From: Climacium dendroides
Taxonomy: Eukaryota > Streptophyta > Bryopsida > Hypnales > Climaciaceae
Direction: 5' to 3'
Length of the DNA stretch: 64,000 nt
NCBI GenBank assembly: GCA_950106755.1
Contig: OX467090.1
Location: 3,038,001-3,102,000 of the forward strand
Shown: one piece after another, positions 1-11,727 of the stretch
Layout of the letters: each line of letters opens with the position of its first letter
Position numbering within the stretch: position 1 is the first letter of the stretch
Made by a program: the position numbers and the translations under genes
Notes under the pieces: generated by a model
Databases searched by the model: none
What the model saw: only the letters and a program-made list of their open reading frames with translations
Told to the model about the DNA's origin: nothing

Positions 1-1411
1 TTGTAAAGAAGGCCAAGGGTGGGAAAAAATTAGACACTTAAATTTTATATGTAAGACACACATGAATGAATTTACAAAAAACTACATGATGTTGGAATAT
101 GCCCCTTGCAACTTTTTGTATAAAAATAAAGTCCTTTTAATTACAATAATTAAAGTTATGTATTTTTTTGTGGCTTATGACAAATAAACTTGAATGAACT
201 TGATGCAAAGTTAACTTTAGACTTTTGATAAAAATTAGAATTGAAATTACCTAAATTTAAGGACAACTTGGTTGTTCTACAACTGAGTCTACAACATTTG
301 GAAGTTTGGATAGATTTTTGTGAATTCAATTTTAAGCAAATCTTTCTGAAATTTTGGCAAATGGCCTAAACATCTACTACATTTTTTTTAACTGTAAAAT
401 TTTCCAAAATCAAGTGCCCATATCAAAAGTTATATCATCAAAAGTTTTTTAAACAAGGCAACAATAACTCTAGACAACATGAACAAAATTCTTGTTCTAT
501 CCTTGAAATTTGGTAGATATGTAATTAACATAATATAGAATGCAATTTCAAGAAAATCTCATATATAGTGCAAAAATCTCACTCTAGAAAGAGTTGAAGT
601 CTATTGCCCATGTCAAACAAGGTTAGAAAAAAATCCTCTTGTAACTTCAAATTCTATAATCTTGCAATTTGCATGGTCAAAGTTTCTAAAATTTATTCCA
701 CTCATTCCAATAGTAAGGTTGCTAGCATGTGAGTCTAGGATCTTGAACCTATGAGCCTATGAGCCTAAGCTCATATGTTACAAGTATTTATGATATAGGC
801 ACCTTCCATGATTATAGGATATTTATATTATAGGTGTCTATGTTATCTAGGTCCCTATGTTATATGCACCTTCCAAAAGTTATAGGGTATTTATATTATA
901 TGTACCTATGTTATAAGCACCTTCTATGGTTAAAGAGTACTTATGTTATAGGGATATATGTTATAGGCGCCTTCAATAGTTGTAGAGTACCTACTCATAC
1001 TTAGACCCAATGCTCATAGGCTTGCATTTCTAGGTTCACATACTAGCATTGTTGATTCCAATAGTAGACTATAATAAGTTTGTACCATTGAATTCTAAAA
1101 ACATCTTCTCTAATTGTCCTAGAAAATGGTAGTTTTGATTATTTATATCCAAAATGTACCCTTAGTATTTTAGGAATTGAAGTATTAGAATATGATTTTT
1201 ATTATTTAATTTTTTTTCATTAGGCTTTTCTGCCAATTTGAAGACACTTTCAAAATCTCTTGGGTATGAGTTTTCAAACACCATATGTATAAATTATAAA
1301 TTTTCAAAAAAAATCATTTTAGATGTGAAAAAAAGATCCTGAAATCTCATCTCCAAACAGTGTCTATTTAAAAAAAATCTAGATGGACCAATATGCAAAA
1401 GAAAATGATTA
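1..1411. other. AT-rich intergenic DNA, old repeats
   Basis: I see no gene here. From about 640 to 1150 the wording (Cys-poor, AT-rich text with 'cttgcaatttgcatggtcaaag' style phrases) recurs in diverged form near 20.28-20.43 kb and 22.62-22.79 kb, so this is an old dispersed repeat, interrupted by the tandem array at about 792-1000. Confidence 0.5.
792..1000. repeat. Degenerate ~50-bp tandem repeat
   Basis: Four diverged units begin at about 792, 859, 910 and 960, each starting with a form of GTTATAGGCACCTTC and followed by a TTATAG...TATGTTATAG stretch. The spacing is 67, 51 and 50 bp. The array interrupts an older dispersed repeat. There is no coding potential. Confidence 0.6.
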
Positions 1412-2075
1412 GCTTACCTCCTAAACATCCAAGGCCTTTTTTGAGCTTCTTAAAATTTGATTTAAATTGAAAAAAACAAAATTTTGGTATGTTTTATCAA
1501 TTTAAAAAAAATTGTAACCATACAAATTGAAATTAGAGATATTAGATTCTATAGGAAAAGAAAACACAACAATATTACTTAAGGATTGAAAGATTATAAT
1601 GTTTGATTATGAATGTGTTAAAACTGTGAAAAGAATTTGAAGTTTTTTAATCCTCTTTTCACATGTCAAATCTAATATCTAAGTCACCAAAAAATCCAAG
1701 GTTAAAGGGCATAATATGCATAACTCTGATTAATTTATGATTTTGTCAAATCTACTTTACACCTTTTAAAAATAAATTTCTAGTGTGATTTTCTCCAAGA
1801 CCTAGTGTATTTCAAGCTCATTTCTAAGAGCCCTCAATACTCAAAAAATCAAGATTTGCAATGGACACCCTTGCACAAAATCTTGAATAGAAAAAATTAT
1901 AATCATTCATTTTCAATATTGGATTTTTAATGCTAAAATTAAACTTCAAAATGAATTTCTTTTTCAAAAATATAATCTATTAAAAATATTAATTTGATAA
2001 GATTTTATTTAACTTTGAAGTTTTATTGACACTAGAATTTGGTGCTTTCACGGGTGCCTTGGACATTTACGGGGT
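1412..2075 (-). mobile_element. Degraded copy of the TTAA-flanked element at 40.0 kb
   Basis: This stretch matches 40011-40860 in reverse orientation over most of its length. Shared landmarks are a terminal motif ending in CCAAGG, an internal 'aatcattcattttcaa' block and an end reading CACTAGAATTTGGTGC. Its ends (CCTCCTAAACATCCAAGG on the left, CCTTGGACATTTACGGGG on the right) resemble the terminal inverted repeats of the 40 kb copy. The flanking TTAA is no longer intact here. It lacks the ~210-bp insertion present in the other copy. Confidence 0.5.
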
Positions 2076-2811
2076 GAGGAGTGTATATTGAGATATAGAA
2101 CGTTAGATGACAGTTCATAAGAGTATTACTAAGGGTTTGTTTATTTCATCCACCCAGGTTTATCATGATGCTTTGTTGGCATTACCCCTTTGAATTTGTT
2201 CTTTTCATAAAATTGGAATTGTCCAAAATATGAATCCTCCAAAGTCTTCAATATATCTAATATCAGATAAAGTACATGTATCCATTTTTGTCGCTCTAAA
2301 GATTCCTCCCTCATGTACCAGTGGTACACATTTTCTTTCTAAATCGTACTCCATTGATACATGAAGATGGAATTGGGTGTAGGGGTGAAAATGAGTTAGT
2401 CTACCTTACTAGAAATGCAAAATTATGTCTCAAATATGTTGCTATCTTACGAACTAAGAAACATGTGAAAGCTAACTTGCTACATCCATTTGACATAATT
2501 GTACTACACTCGAACTCAAAGCCCTTATTAAGTTTACATGAACAATTAAGGAGCGTCACAAATTCTAATGTATAAGTTTGTAAATATATTTACGGGTGAC
2601 ATATTCCTTTGAAAAGTGAAATCTATTTTGTTTTGTAGATAGGAACTCACACTTCAATGTGGGAAAAAAATGGATCTCATCTAATAAGGATTAAAGTCAC
2701 TTTTTGTTAAATTGTTGGAATTTCATGACTTTGGCAACTTTTATCATGCAAATCTAGAAATGCAAAATTTCAATACCAAACCTTGTTTTTAGAGTTTTGA
2801 GGAAATGAATG
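2076..2811. other. Intergenic, nothing recognised
   Basis: This is AT-rich DNA with only short chance open frames, such as 2321-2575. I see no splice structure or known motif. Confidence 0.4.
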
Positions 2812-2921
2812 CACTAGTGGAAAGTTGGTCATTGAGTACTAATGTTTGGTGCCCATATGTGCCTTGGTCATAAAGCTCTAGGTGCTCTCATTGGTACTCC
2901 AAGACTAACTTTCTACTAGTG
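2812..2921. mobile_element. 110-bp CACTA-type MITE
   Basis: The left end reads CACTAGTGGAAAGTTGGTC and the right end, reverse-complemented, reads CACTAGTAGAAAGTTAGTC: 17 of 19 bases agree. Both flanks carry the 3-bp duplication ATG (2809-2811 and 2922-2924). CACTA ends with a 3-bp target-site duplication are diagnostic of the En/Spm (CACTA) superfamily. The element is far too short to encode anything, so it must have been moved by a transposase supplied in trans. Confidence 0.8.
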
Positions 2922-4528
2922 ATGACATATCTTTGTTTCCTAAAATCGGTTCAATTTTGTAAGGTAACAATGACTTTGTAGCAACATGGATGTGTTGCAA
3001 ACAAAAAAGAGTTAATACTATTCAAAAGTGCACATCTCGACAAAAAGCAAATCATGTGTGCAAAAGTAAGATAACTAAGGTGGGCACCCAAAAATGCACC
3101 ACTGACCCTAAACTACCATCTTCACTCTATGTACATCTCTAAAACCAAACATGTACCTATTTGGAAGAAACTATTTTAGATCCAAATTTTATTCCTTCAA
3201 AACTTTTGCATATGGTATCCAAATGTCATATTCTTTGGTGCGTAGGAATGTCCTTTCATCTGCCAACAAGAAAATCAAGGAAAATTTGACCAGTGTAATA
3301 ATAGAAACTAGGCACAGAAGCAAAAAGTGGTGGTTTGGGATGTTTCCACCTTGTACCTGAGAGAATCCTCTGCCCAATTGTGTACCCTTATCTATATTTA
3401 TCCAAGATTTTAAGTCTGAAATACTATGTTTGTGTAGATATGGATGCAGTTGGGCCAGGGGCGGTTCTGAGTGTACACCCCTTAAATAAGAGTTCCTTCA
3501 GCAAGGTCCTCTGCACATTGTTTGACTAATACCATGATAGCTCTTTTTTTTTTTTTTAAATTTTTTACCAAAGTAAAGGCTGATCACTCTTTTTTCTGTT
3601 CTATGGCATTTGATCTTTTTTTTTTGACACAAATGTATGGCATTCAGTTTGCATGCAAAATCTTGTTGAGATTGTATATTGAAGTTTCTCTTGCTCTGGC
3701 ATGAATGAATGAATGCCATGTCCCCTGTGATCTCTTAACCATTGCTCCTGGTGGTTCAGCAGCCCAGACTGACTTGTTTGCTGTTGTTGAATAATATTCC
3801 ATTATAAATCACAGTGAGGCACTCCAATGGAGAGTTTATTTCAGTAGTGGGCATCATGATTGTCAACTATCTCCTAATAACTGAAACTTGAATGGCCTCC
3901 CACTCCTTCTTTATCAAAATTGTTAAAAAGAATCGGCATCCTTTGGTCAAAGATGATGAATTCTGATAACATCAGCTGCAAATTGGTTGCAGCAGTGTGT
4001 CTTTCTTTGTGATGCAACGACGAGGAGGCCTATCGCATTTGAAGTCCCCACATGAATACCAGTTTTAAAACTGAAACATCAGATGATTCACTATCAGGAA
4101 AAGTGTGAGAACCGTTTTTAGGGTTTAGGGTTTAGAAAGAAACCCTGAACTCGAAAGTTTCACTTGCTGTGCAGAAGTAGGACTGATTCTATAAAGCAAA
4201 CGCTGAGGTGAAGCATTGATTAGGGGTCATCTTAATGAACCTACAAGTCACGTGTGGCAGGGCGAACGCATTGCTACTAAATTGTGTGAAATTCACTCTC
4301 AACAACAAGATCTCAGATGAGATAAACTTAGGGTGAATTAAGTTACTGTCTGGGTTTGCTGGATTCTTCCTTACACCAGCACCACCGGAAATCAATTCAG
4401 GTCACTCCATTTGGCTTGCATTGGTTATTAGTGAGGACTTCTAACCAAGCTGGATGGACTCTCTGGCTGACATAATATTTCCACTAAAGACAGTAAGAAT
4501 TTACATGTAGAGATCAAAATGCGAACGT
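2922..4528. other. Intergenic; T-runs and a telo-box-like motif
   Basis: I recognise no gene. There are T-runs at 3542-3560 and 3617-3626. At 4116-4135 there are about two and a half units of the plant telomere repeat TTTAGGG, too few for a true interstitial telomere but similar to the telo-box found in some plant promoters. From about 3700 on, base composition is less AT-rich than upstream, which may mark a decayed gene or element. Confidence 0.4.
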
Positions 4529-4818
4529 TTGTACAGATACGAGGAGGTCATCGAAGATTTGCAACAACTTGGCGCTGAGAAAATACAGCCTGGTAAGTGT
4601 TACATTGTTAATAAATTTGGTAATCTTGTTGCACGTGGTCAGCGGCAAATGGCGCCCTCCTTACAAAAGGAGACAATGGTATATAGAAATGGGAAAAAAA
4701 TTTCCCTTCAGAAACTACGGGCAGCTGGCTTTAGTTGCTCAGAAAATGAGAAACACTCCAGCTTCATGAATCTTTCACCTGTAGCAAAAAAACCCAGAAC
4801 AAGTCAACAATGCAGCCC
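4529..4818 (+). other. Unrecognised open segment truncated by a MITE
   Basis: An open frame runs for about 97 codons (start of frame RYEEVIEDLQQLGAEKIQPG) with plausible, non-repetitive composition and a basic KKPR stretch near the end. It begins with a non-ATG codon, so it would be an internal exon or a relic. The frame then runs directly into the CACTA-type MITE at 4819, which supplies its last residues. The natural 3' end is therefore lost or lies beyond the insertion. I do not recognise the family. It could be a gene fragment or a transposon relic. Confidence 0.25.
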
Positions 4819-4965
4819 CACTAGTAGAAATGCGTGTGTGCCCAAATTAGCAAATTTTTGTTGCTTTGGATGGCTTGATTTGGATATAAATGAATAAAGT
4901 TGTGTTGATTCAGACATGTTACTTTGCTTCAGACAGCTTGATTCGGACATTGTTTTCGACTAGTG
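4819..4965. mobile_element. 147-bp CACTA-type MITE
   Basis: The left end is CACTAGTAGAAAT and the right end, reverse-complemented, is CACTAGTCGAAAA, the same start as the element at 2812. The flanks CCC and CCA fit a 3-bp target-site duplication with one change. The inside has no coding capacity. Confidence 0.55.
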
Positions 4966-5253
4966 CCAGAAGATAGTATTCTACTTATCATCTCCTCCAA
5001 GGCATGTTATTCTCGTAACAAAAACAGATTCATTCTTGCACGGCTAAAGTGAAAACTCCACTGGAAGAATCCTGGCAAGGGAGTCATATATGTTAGGATG
5101 CTTGAAGTTAATGTCTTATACCCAGAGTTCAATTCTTGTAAATTAACAATCAATTGCAGTGTACTGCAAACAATTGACTGAAGGAGGAAAATGATCCCAT
5201 GCATAATCAGAGCTACTTTAAAGCATTCTTCTAAACACCTTGGGCCCTTTCTG

Positions 5254-5562
5254 CTAATTCAAGGAAGAATCTGGGTATCTAAGTTGCTCTAGTTCTCTTA
5301 AATCTTCATGGAATTTGGTAACTCCCAATCGATGTGCTACCTTATTGATTTGTTTTGTGATTGGAAACGGTCCAAGGCGACGATGGTCGAGTTTTTCACA
5401 TGGTTCATGAGTCTTCAGATTTTGACGAAGCATTCGACGAAGCAGCCCAACCTTATCTCCGCGATGCAAATGGAAGGATGCTGCCTTCAATTCGAAACTT
5501 GTCTGCATTCTGTTGATAAGCTTTTTCCCTTCATTTCCTTGTGGACACACATCTTCCAACAC
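5254..5562 (-). pseudogene. Ty3/gypsy integrase C-terminal fragment
   Basis: The minus-strand frame is open for 102 codons. It contains the pattern typical of the C-terminal part of Ty3/gypsy (chromovirus-type) integrases: a helix with FELKAASFH, then RGDKV-LLRR, then CEKLDHRRLGPFP and a short stretch ending with K-HEDL. This segment normally follows the integrase catalytic core, and in chromoviruses a chromodomain comes after it. Neither the core, the reverse transcriptase nor LTRs can be identified nearby, so this is an isolated remnant. The residues after RRLGPFP diverge from the usual VHPVFH motif, consistent with decay. Confidence 0.7.
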
Positions 5563-7065
5563 ATCTTGAGTTCAAGAATATTGAAGAAAGACCGTCCTTG
5601 ACATCAATCACTTCAATAAATTCCTCACAGTAGCTTCCTGATTGACACCTGTGTTCGAGCAAGCAAAAAGTAACATGATTTTGCACACCGTTCTCAGGTG
5701 ATCTTGATTTTTTTAAGTTGTTGATGAAAAGTAAGGTGAGTGCACTCATAGAACAGGTTTATGAATTCCATGTGAGTATTTGCACCCAATTGTAAAGAAT
5801 AGTCTTCGTAAATCCTCTTCAATGGAGGACTGAAAACTGAAGAAACTTGAAACCTAAAGTCACTTCATGCAAGAATTTGCTATGAGTGCGTATAAAATTT
5901 AGAGAAAACTTGCCAATCACCAAACAAACAAAATTCAAATCCTTCTCCACATAAATATAGAGAGTTGCATGTTTTGAAATTTGGCATGATTATTAAATGT
6001 CACCTTAAGAATGACCTTAAAAAAACAAAATGCAAAAATATTTCTTCTTACAAATTTTATTGTAATTTATAGGCGATGAAGCTAAAATGTATTTCAAAAT
6101 TCCTTGCAATCCTCTGTTGCACAATGTGTAGTCATTGGGTAGTGATAAGAAATTTTCTTCTCATCACAATTGAATATGGTAGTTGAATTGTGCGGTTATT
6201 GTTTGGTAATTGGAACAGTTGTTGTTCTGTTTTTGAATATGTGCGGTAAATGGTAGGTTTACTCTAGATCATGCTCAAGTTGTCATGCTTCTACTTAAGG
6301 ATGCAAATAGAATTTTAGGAAAATATTAAATCATTGCTAACCGTGAGTATTTTGTTGGTCATCTAGTTTGAATCTAAAATTATACTTAGGATCCAATTTG
6401 TCTGAGTGATAAGAAATCATGGTGTTAGAAGGAGAGTTAAGTTGAATGAAATGTGTTTGTCTTAACCACACCTAATTGCAACCAAATGAGCAATTGAACA
6501 ATGTTCCTATCATTAAATTGCTTAGTTTTTAGTTAAATCTTGTTGGAAGGTAGATTCTAAATTTTCTTTGTATGCATTTTTCAAATATCAATTGAATAAA
6601 CTATAAAGATTTAAAGAGTTAAAATTTGGTATTCTTAAAACCAATTGTAGTCCCTCGTGAATAGAAATTGTACATTTTAAGTAAGAATCTATAGGTTTGG
6701 TTTTAGGAAAGGGTCATAGTTAGGTGCACTTACACTACTAGCTACAAAGACGTGATTTAATTCTTAATATAATACTCACAATGCTATGGTTGTTGAATGC
6801 AAATAGACCTTTTTGTGGAGTGCCCAAAGATATTACATGATTATAAAGGAGATGGCCTACAAATGAAGAATCCTAATTGGCAAGGCTCTCGTTTGGAGAT
6901 CTCCTTGGCATAACGTCAAAAGGACAAGTCTCATTACATACACTAGGCCTCCCATTGACAATATTGCCTACTTAAAAAGTTCCATTTATTTTGTAGGCCT
7001 CATGCAATGTGAGGTGCATGCTAAATGAATGACAATGAGTTTCTTTTACGTAAGGCAATAGGAAA
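5563..7065. other. Intergenic, nothing recognised
   Basis: This is AT-rich sequence with no gene or clear repeat. The minus-strand open frame at 5531-5749 has no recognisable motif. Confidence 0.4.
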
Positions 7066-8900
7066 CACTACTAAAAAATGCATGTTTTATGATTACAAAA
7101 TATGACTGCAATGAGTCAAAAAAATTACAAAATATGACTCACGCCAAAATCACTATAGATGATTCGGAACATGACTGAATCCAATCATTACCAACAAGTC
7201 GTATTGGACATCAGTCATATTAGTAGTCATATACGTTGGGGGAGTATAATTAGCCATAATTAGCCTTTTTTTTTTTGTCAATGTGGTGTATATGTTGACT
7301 ATTCTTTAGGTCTTGACTTTTTTTGAACTGCCCGGGAAGAAGAAAAAAAAGCATACGTGGTATATGACTCCATATAGTTATATTTTTGGTTGACGTGAAA
7401 TATGACTCCATATAGTCATATTTTTAGTTGACGTGGAATATGACTGCAATGAGTTATATTTTTGAATGACTTAAAATATGATTGTAGTAAATCATATTTT
7501 GGTTGACATGGAATATAACTACAATGAATCATATTTTGGGCTGATATAAAATATGACTACAATAAGTCATATTTCGGCTAACATGGCATATGATTTTGTA
7601 CAATCATATTTTTTGTTGATGTAGAATATGACTCTTATAAATCATATTTTCTACTAGTGTGGAAAATGATTATCTCAAGTCATATTTTTGAATAATGTAG
7701 AATACGACTCATGAATTATATTTTTTACTAATGTAAAATATAACTTTTGTGAGTCATATTTATAGTTGATGTTGAATATGACACTTGCGAATCATATTTT
7801 TTGCTAATGTGAAAAATGAATCTCTCGAGTCATATTTTTGAATGATGAGGAATATGACTCTGGTGAATTATATTTTTTATTGGTGTGAAATATGATTTTT
7901 GTGAGTCATATTTATGGTTGATGTGGTAGTTCAAGTGGATGTGATTAATAATTTTTAATTGATTGCAATCATGCTTTTAAAATGCATAGTCACCTTTTGG
8001 CTTGTATAATTATGAGCATTATATGACTACAAGGGACAATCATGCAAGAAAAAATGTGACTTTTTTTAATCACATTTATTAGTTACTAATACAAAACATA
8101 TATATTACAATGAAGCATTTAAACAAATCAATAGGGTCTATTTTCCTTACAATAATGTGAAGATGGTTCTATTGAGTTGTAAGTATCTTCCAACAACTTT
8201 GTTTCAACTTTTCATGTTTACATATATACAATTAAAGAAATGGAAGGTTAATTTTTAGTGAATGAACACCAAAGCTCAATCTTCAAAAACTTACAATAAT
8301 ACAAAATATATAGTACAAGTTTAAAGTAGGAAGAATAACAATGATAATGAAGTGAAAAAGAAAAAAAATAGTAAGTGTTAAGAAATAACAACAAGAAAAA
8401 GTTAAGATGCAACAAGGAGCTACAACTAAGAGACAACAAGAAACAACAAGAAATGAGAGTTAAAATGCAACAATAAAAAAATTAAAAGCAAAAACTAAAA
8501 ACAAAAACTAAAAGCCAAGAAGAAGAAAGAGTTTTGATGCAACAAAATCAAAGAATTTTGATGCAACAAGAAGAAACAAGAAGTATAAAATAAAAAATAA
8601 AAAGAAGCACGAGTTAAACTATGAACTAAAAAGCAACAAGAAATAATTGAGAAGCAAAATTAAGAAGCAACAAGAATTAAAAGGTAAGAAACAACATAAG
8701 GCAAGGAAGAAGAGCCCAAAGAAGTGGAGGTTAGGGTTTTCAAAACCTTAAAATAGTAGGGGTTAGAGTTTCAAAATCTTAGAAAAGTAGCAGTTAGACT
8801 ATACACCCATGAAGTACAAGGTCAAAATATGACTGCAACTAGTCGTCAGTCATTCTTAGTTATATTTTTGCACTCATAAAACATGCATTTTCTAGTAGTA
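7066..8900. mobile_element. Non-autonomous CACTA-like element with subterminal hairpin array
   Basis: The terminal inverted repeat starts CACTACTAAAAAATGCATG on the left. The right end, reverse-complemented, reads TACTACTAGAAAATGCATG, and the flanking 3-bp duplication is AAA (7063-7065 and 8901-8903). The first ~850 bp form an array of degenerate ~60-bp units, each holding ATATGACT and its complement AGTCATAT around a short spacer. Such subterminal repeats are the known binding sites for the accessory protein of CACTA elements. A few more copies stand at 7980-8060 and 8820-8875. The middle (about 8250-8760) is purine-rich with repeated 'gcaacaagaa' phrases and no intact frame. There is no transposase, so the element is non-autonomous. 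Confidence 0.75.
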
Positions 8901-10624
8901 AAATCAAGAGTTCACATATATAGATTTATTGTGATTGTAGCATTAAAAATACACTAGCTATTAAGAAAAGACAAATTTAGGTTGATAGAGATTGAAATCT
9001 GTGAAGGTGAAAACATTTTCACCCTAGCTAGTGCTTTACTATTAATTTAGAGTAAAAATTTGTCAATGTAATATATTCTTTATGGCCTTCTAATGACTAA
9101 GAATCTAATTAGCTACCCTAATACAACTCAAAGAATTTAAAAAATAATAATTTCACCAATTTGGAATAGTGTGTTGATTTGAAGACAAGATATTTGAGAA
9201 GCAATATCTTTTTAAAACATCATGTAGTTGGTACAATTAAAGTACAACATGAAATCCTTGTTGACATAGAACAATGACAAATCATATAAGTGTCATTTTA
9301 AAATCATGAATGTTTAAATAGTCTCGTATTGAAGAACTAAAACAAATGTATAGGTTTTATAATAAGCTTTGTGGGGATTACTATAATTAATGTTAGAATA
9401 TTGAAATAAGTATAAGTTCATTACATTACTTTTTAGGATGAAATTTTCCTCAAAGAATTTAAAAGATTGCTTTTGATTTAATACTTTAAGTTTTTATAGA
9501 AGGAAGTGTTTGCTAGTATTTAATCTAGTTCTTACTAAATTGACATTCAAGCATGCACTAACTTTGAATATGCATATTTTTTCTACTTATAATGTCTCTT
9601 CTCTAATTTTGAATACATTTGGCGTTCTTCAAAAAAGAACTAATTTGATTTTTTTTAATTGATATAATTGTGTAAAGAAAGACAACTTATATTCAAATGA
9701 CAAAAGATGTTTTACAATATTATAGCTAACTTGTTTTGATCTTTTAGCCAACGTAATAAGTCAAGTCCAATCCTATTTCAAAGATAAAAAATTATATTTT
9801 TAGAATTAAAAAATCTATTCATGTATCAAGATTGGAGCATGACAATTCTTATAGTATGACAATTTGCAGTAAGAAAGTACAATAGCAAATTTGTATTTTG
9901 AATGAAGTCAATTGAAAGTCAATTTTTAATTTTTATTTGATAGTAATTATTCATTGTGACTATTGTAGAGTTTCATTTGCAGTATTTCAACAAAAATACC
10001 TAATGAAATTTTATATAATGTGCACAATATTATTTTCTACTTAATACTTTCTTATGCAAATTTTGTTTTTACACAAACTTATATTTGTCTTTGTATACCA
10101 CATTTAACTCTTCATTATGATTATATTAGGTTATAACTAAATTAACAAAAAATTGGAATTACTATTTACAATGTGAAAACGATTATTAAAATTGGGAGAA
10201 TTTGTTCCAAATGAGCTTTAAATTTTTAACTTATTGGTCATTGCATCCAATGTATGAGATGCAATAGTGCATGTACTTCACAAATCATTATCTCTCACTT
10301 TATATATGATTTATTTGATTGAAAATAGGTTGCTATCACAATATTTTTGAGTAATGTTCAAAAGTTTTTTTTTGTCTTGATAGTTCTACCCAAAAATCTA
10401 GGACCAATTTATCTCTTGCATATAAGACTTCAATTAAATTGAAATCGTCACATATATCTTGGGGCTTTAGTAATGGAGTACAAAACATCTTTAGAAGATC
10501 ACCCAATCCATTACTTTATAGAAAAGTAAAGAAAAATAGACCTTTATAAATGGAATATCTCTATCTATAACAATATCTACCTCTTTAGAAGAAAGTGCAC
10601 AGAGTACAAAAAATATATAATCAA
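8901..10624. other. Intergenic, nothing recognised
   Basis: Very AT-rich sequence with no open frame of note and no repeat structure that I could match elsewhere in the window. Confidence 0.4.
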
Positions 10625-10875
10625 GGCCATATTCGTTATATTGAGACTTTTGGTAGTCTCATTTTTATCCTCGACTCGAAGATAAATCATAATAACTGTT
10701 CAATTTTAAGACTATTTGGTAAGTTGAGATTTCAATGTATTAATATATATAAAAACCTTTGATTTCCCAAAGGTTGCAGGCTCATCTTATCCTCGACTCG
10801 AGGATAAATCACTATAACTGTTTTAGGGTTGTAGTCTCAAAATGTGCAGATTGTCTCATTTTAACAAATAAGGCC
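10625..10875 (+). mobile_element. 251-bp hAT-type MITE, copy 1
   Basis: Ends are GGCCATATTCGTTA and, on the other strand, GGCCTTATTTGTTA. The element is flanked on both sides by the perfect 8-bp duplication ATAATCAA (10617-10624 and 10876-10883). An 8-bp target-site duplication with short inverted ends indicates the hAT superfamily. Inside are two near-copies of an ATCCTCGACTCGAGGAT-type palindrome, about 120 bp apart. The reverse complement of 45542-45792 is the same sequence except for a handful of bases, and both copies are 251 bp long. Confidence 0.85.
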
Positions 10876-11431
10876 ATAATCAATGAATTTTAAGATAGAA
10901 AATGCCCCTCTTCATTTATGAATCTTGATCATTTTTTGACTCCTTTGGTAATAGGTCCATGTCCTTCTAGGGTTAAAAAATGTTACAAATATTTTACAAA
11001 ATGTATTTCATTGAAATAAAGTCATTATATTAATGGTTTTATGTCAATTTCCTAAAAAAAAGATCTAATATTTTCTAACCTTCTTACTTGGAATACAAAT
11101 AAAGTAACAATAAATTGGATATATAAAGTCCCCTTGTTAAGATAGGTCCCCAAAACACCCATGTATGAGTAGATTTACAAATTTGGAGGTGGCAGTTTGA
11201 CTTCGTAAAATATTTTATGAATAGATTTACAAATTTGGAGGTGGTGGTTTGACTTCTTAAAATATTTTTTCAATAGTTTGACCTTCAAAAGACAAATGAA
11301 ATTAGCACTTAACCAAGGCATTTCATATTTTTGAAACATTTGTGGAATTAGTTATGAATTTTGAAGTTATCTCACTAAAAATATCCACCAATAATATGTT
11401 CATTGTTGGTACATTGAAGAAAGCAAAATGT
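10876..11431. other. Intergenic with a 52-bp tandem duplication
   Basis: At about 11171-11275 a unit beginning AGATTTACAAATTTGGAGG occurs twice, 52 bp apart. Otherwise the stretch is AT-rich and without recognised content. Confidence 0.5.
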
Positions 11432-11727
11432 ACCTCGGTTTAGTTTTTTTTCATTTTCTATGAAGTGCAATAATGGCAATATTAAATGTAATAATGGTGC
11501 TCCAAATTTCAACATTCATCTACATAATGAATAGGAAACATCACATTAGCACATGTCACACATCCATAATTCTATTTTCATCCACAATTTGGCGATTTCA
11601 TCCATTAATATTTTTTTTAAAAGTTTTCTGGCGATTTACAGGGTTTTTTTTTCATATTTTTTTTTTCTATACACATGGTGCCAAGCCAAAAAATTTGGTG
11701 CAATTTTGCACCAAATCGCCATAAAAA
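11432..11727 (+). repeat. Dispersed ~300-bp repeat, copy 1
   Basis: This sequence recurs in reverse orientation at about 61866-62162. Shared landmarks are a GGTGCTCCAAATTTC phrase, a 'ttttctggcgatttacagggttttt' equivalent, a GGTGCCA phrase and a terminal hairpin GGTGCAATTTTGCACC. No clear terminal inverted repeats were found, so the element type is unknown. It ends just upstream of the presumed NME7 promoter. Confidence 0.6.

Noticed and set aside
4116..4135. TTTAGGG units as an interstitial telomere
   Set aside because: Only about two and a half units are present, which is within what telo-box motifs or chance would give.
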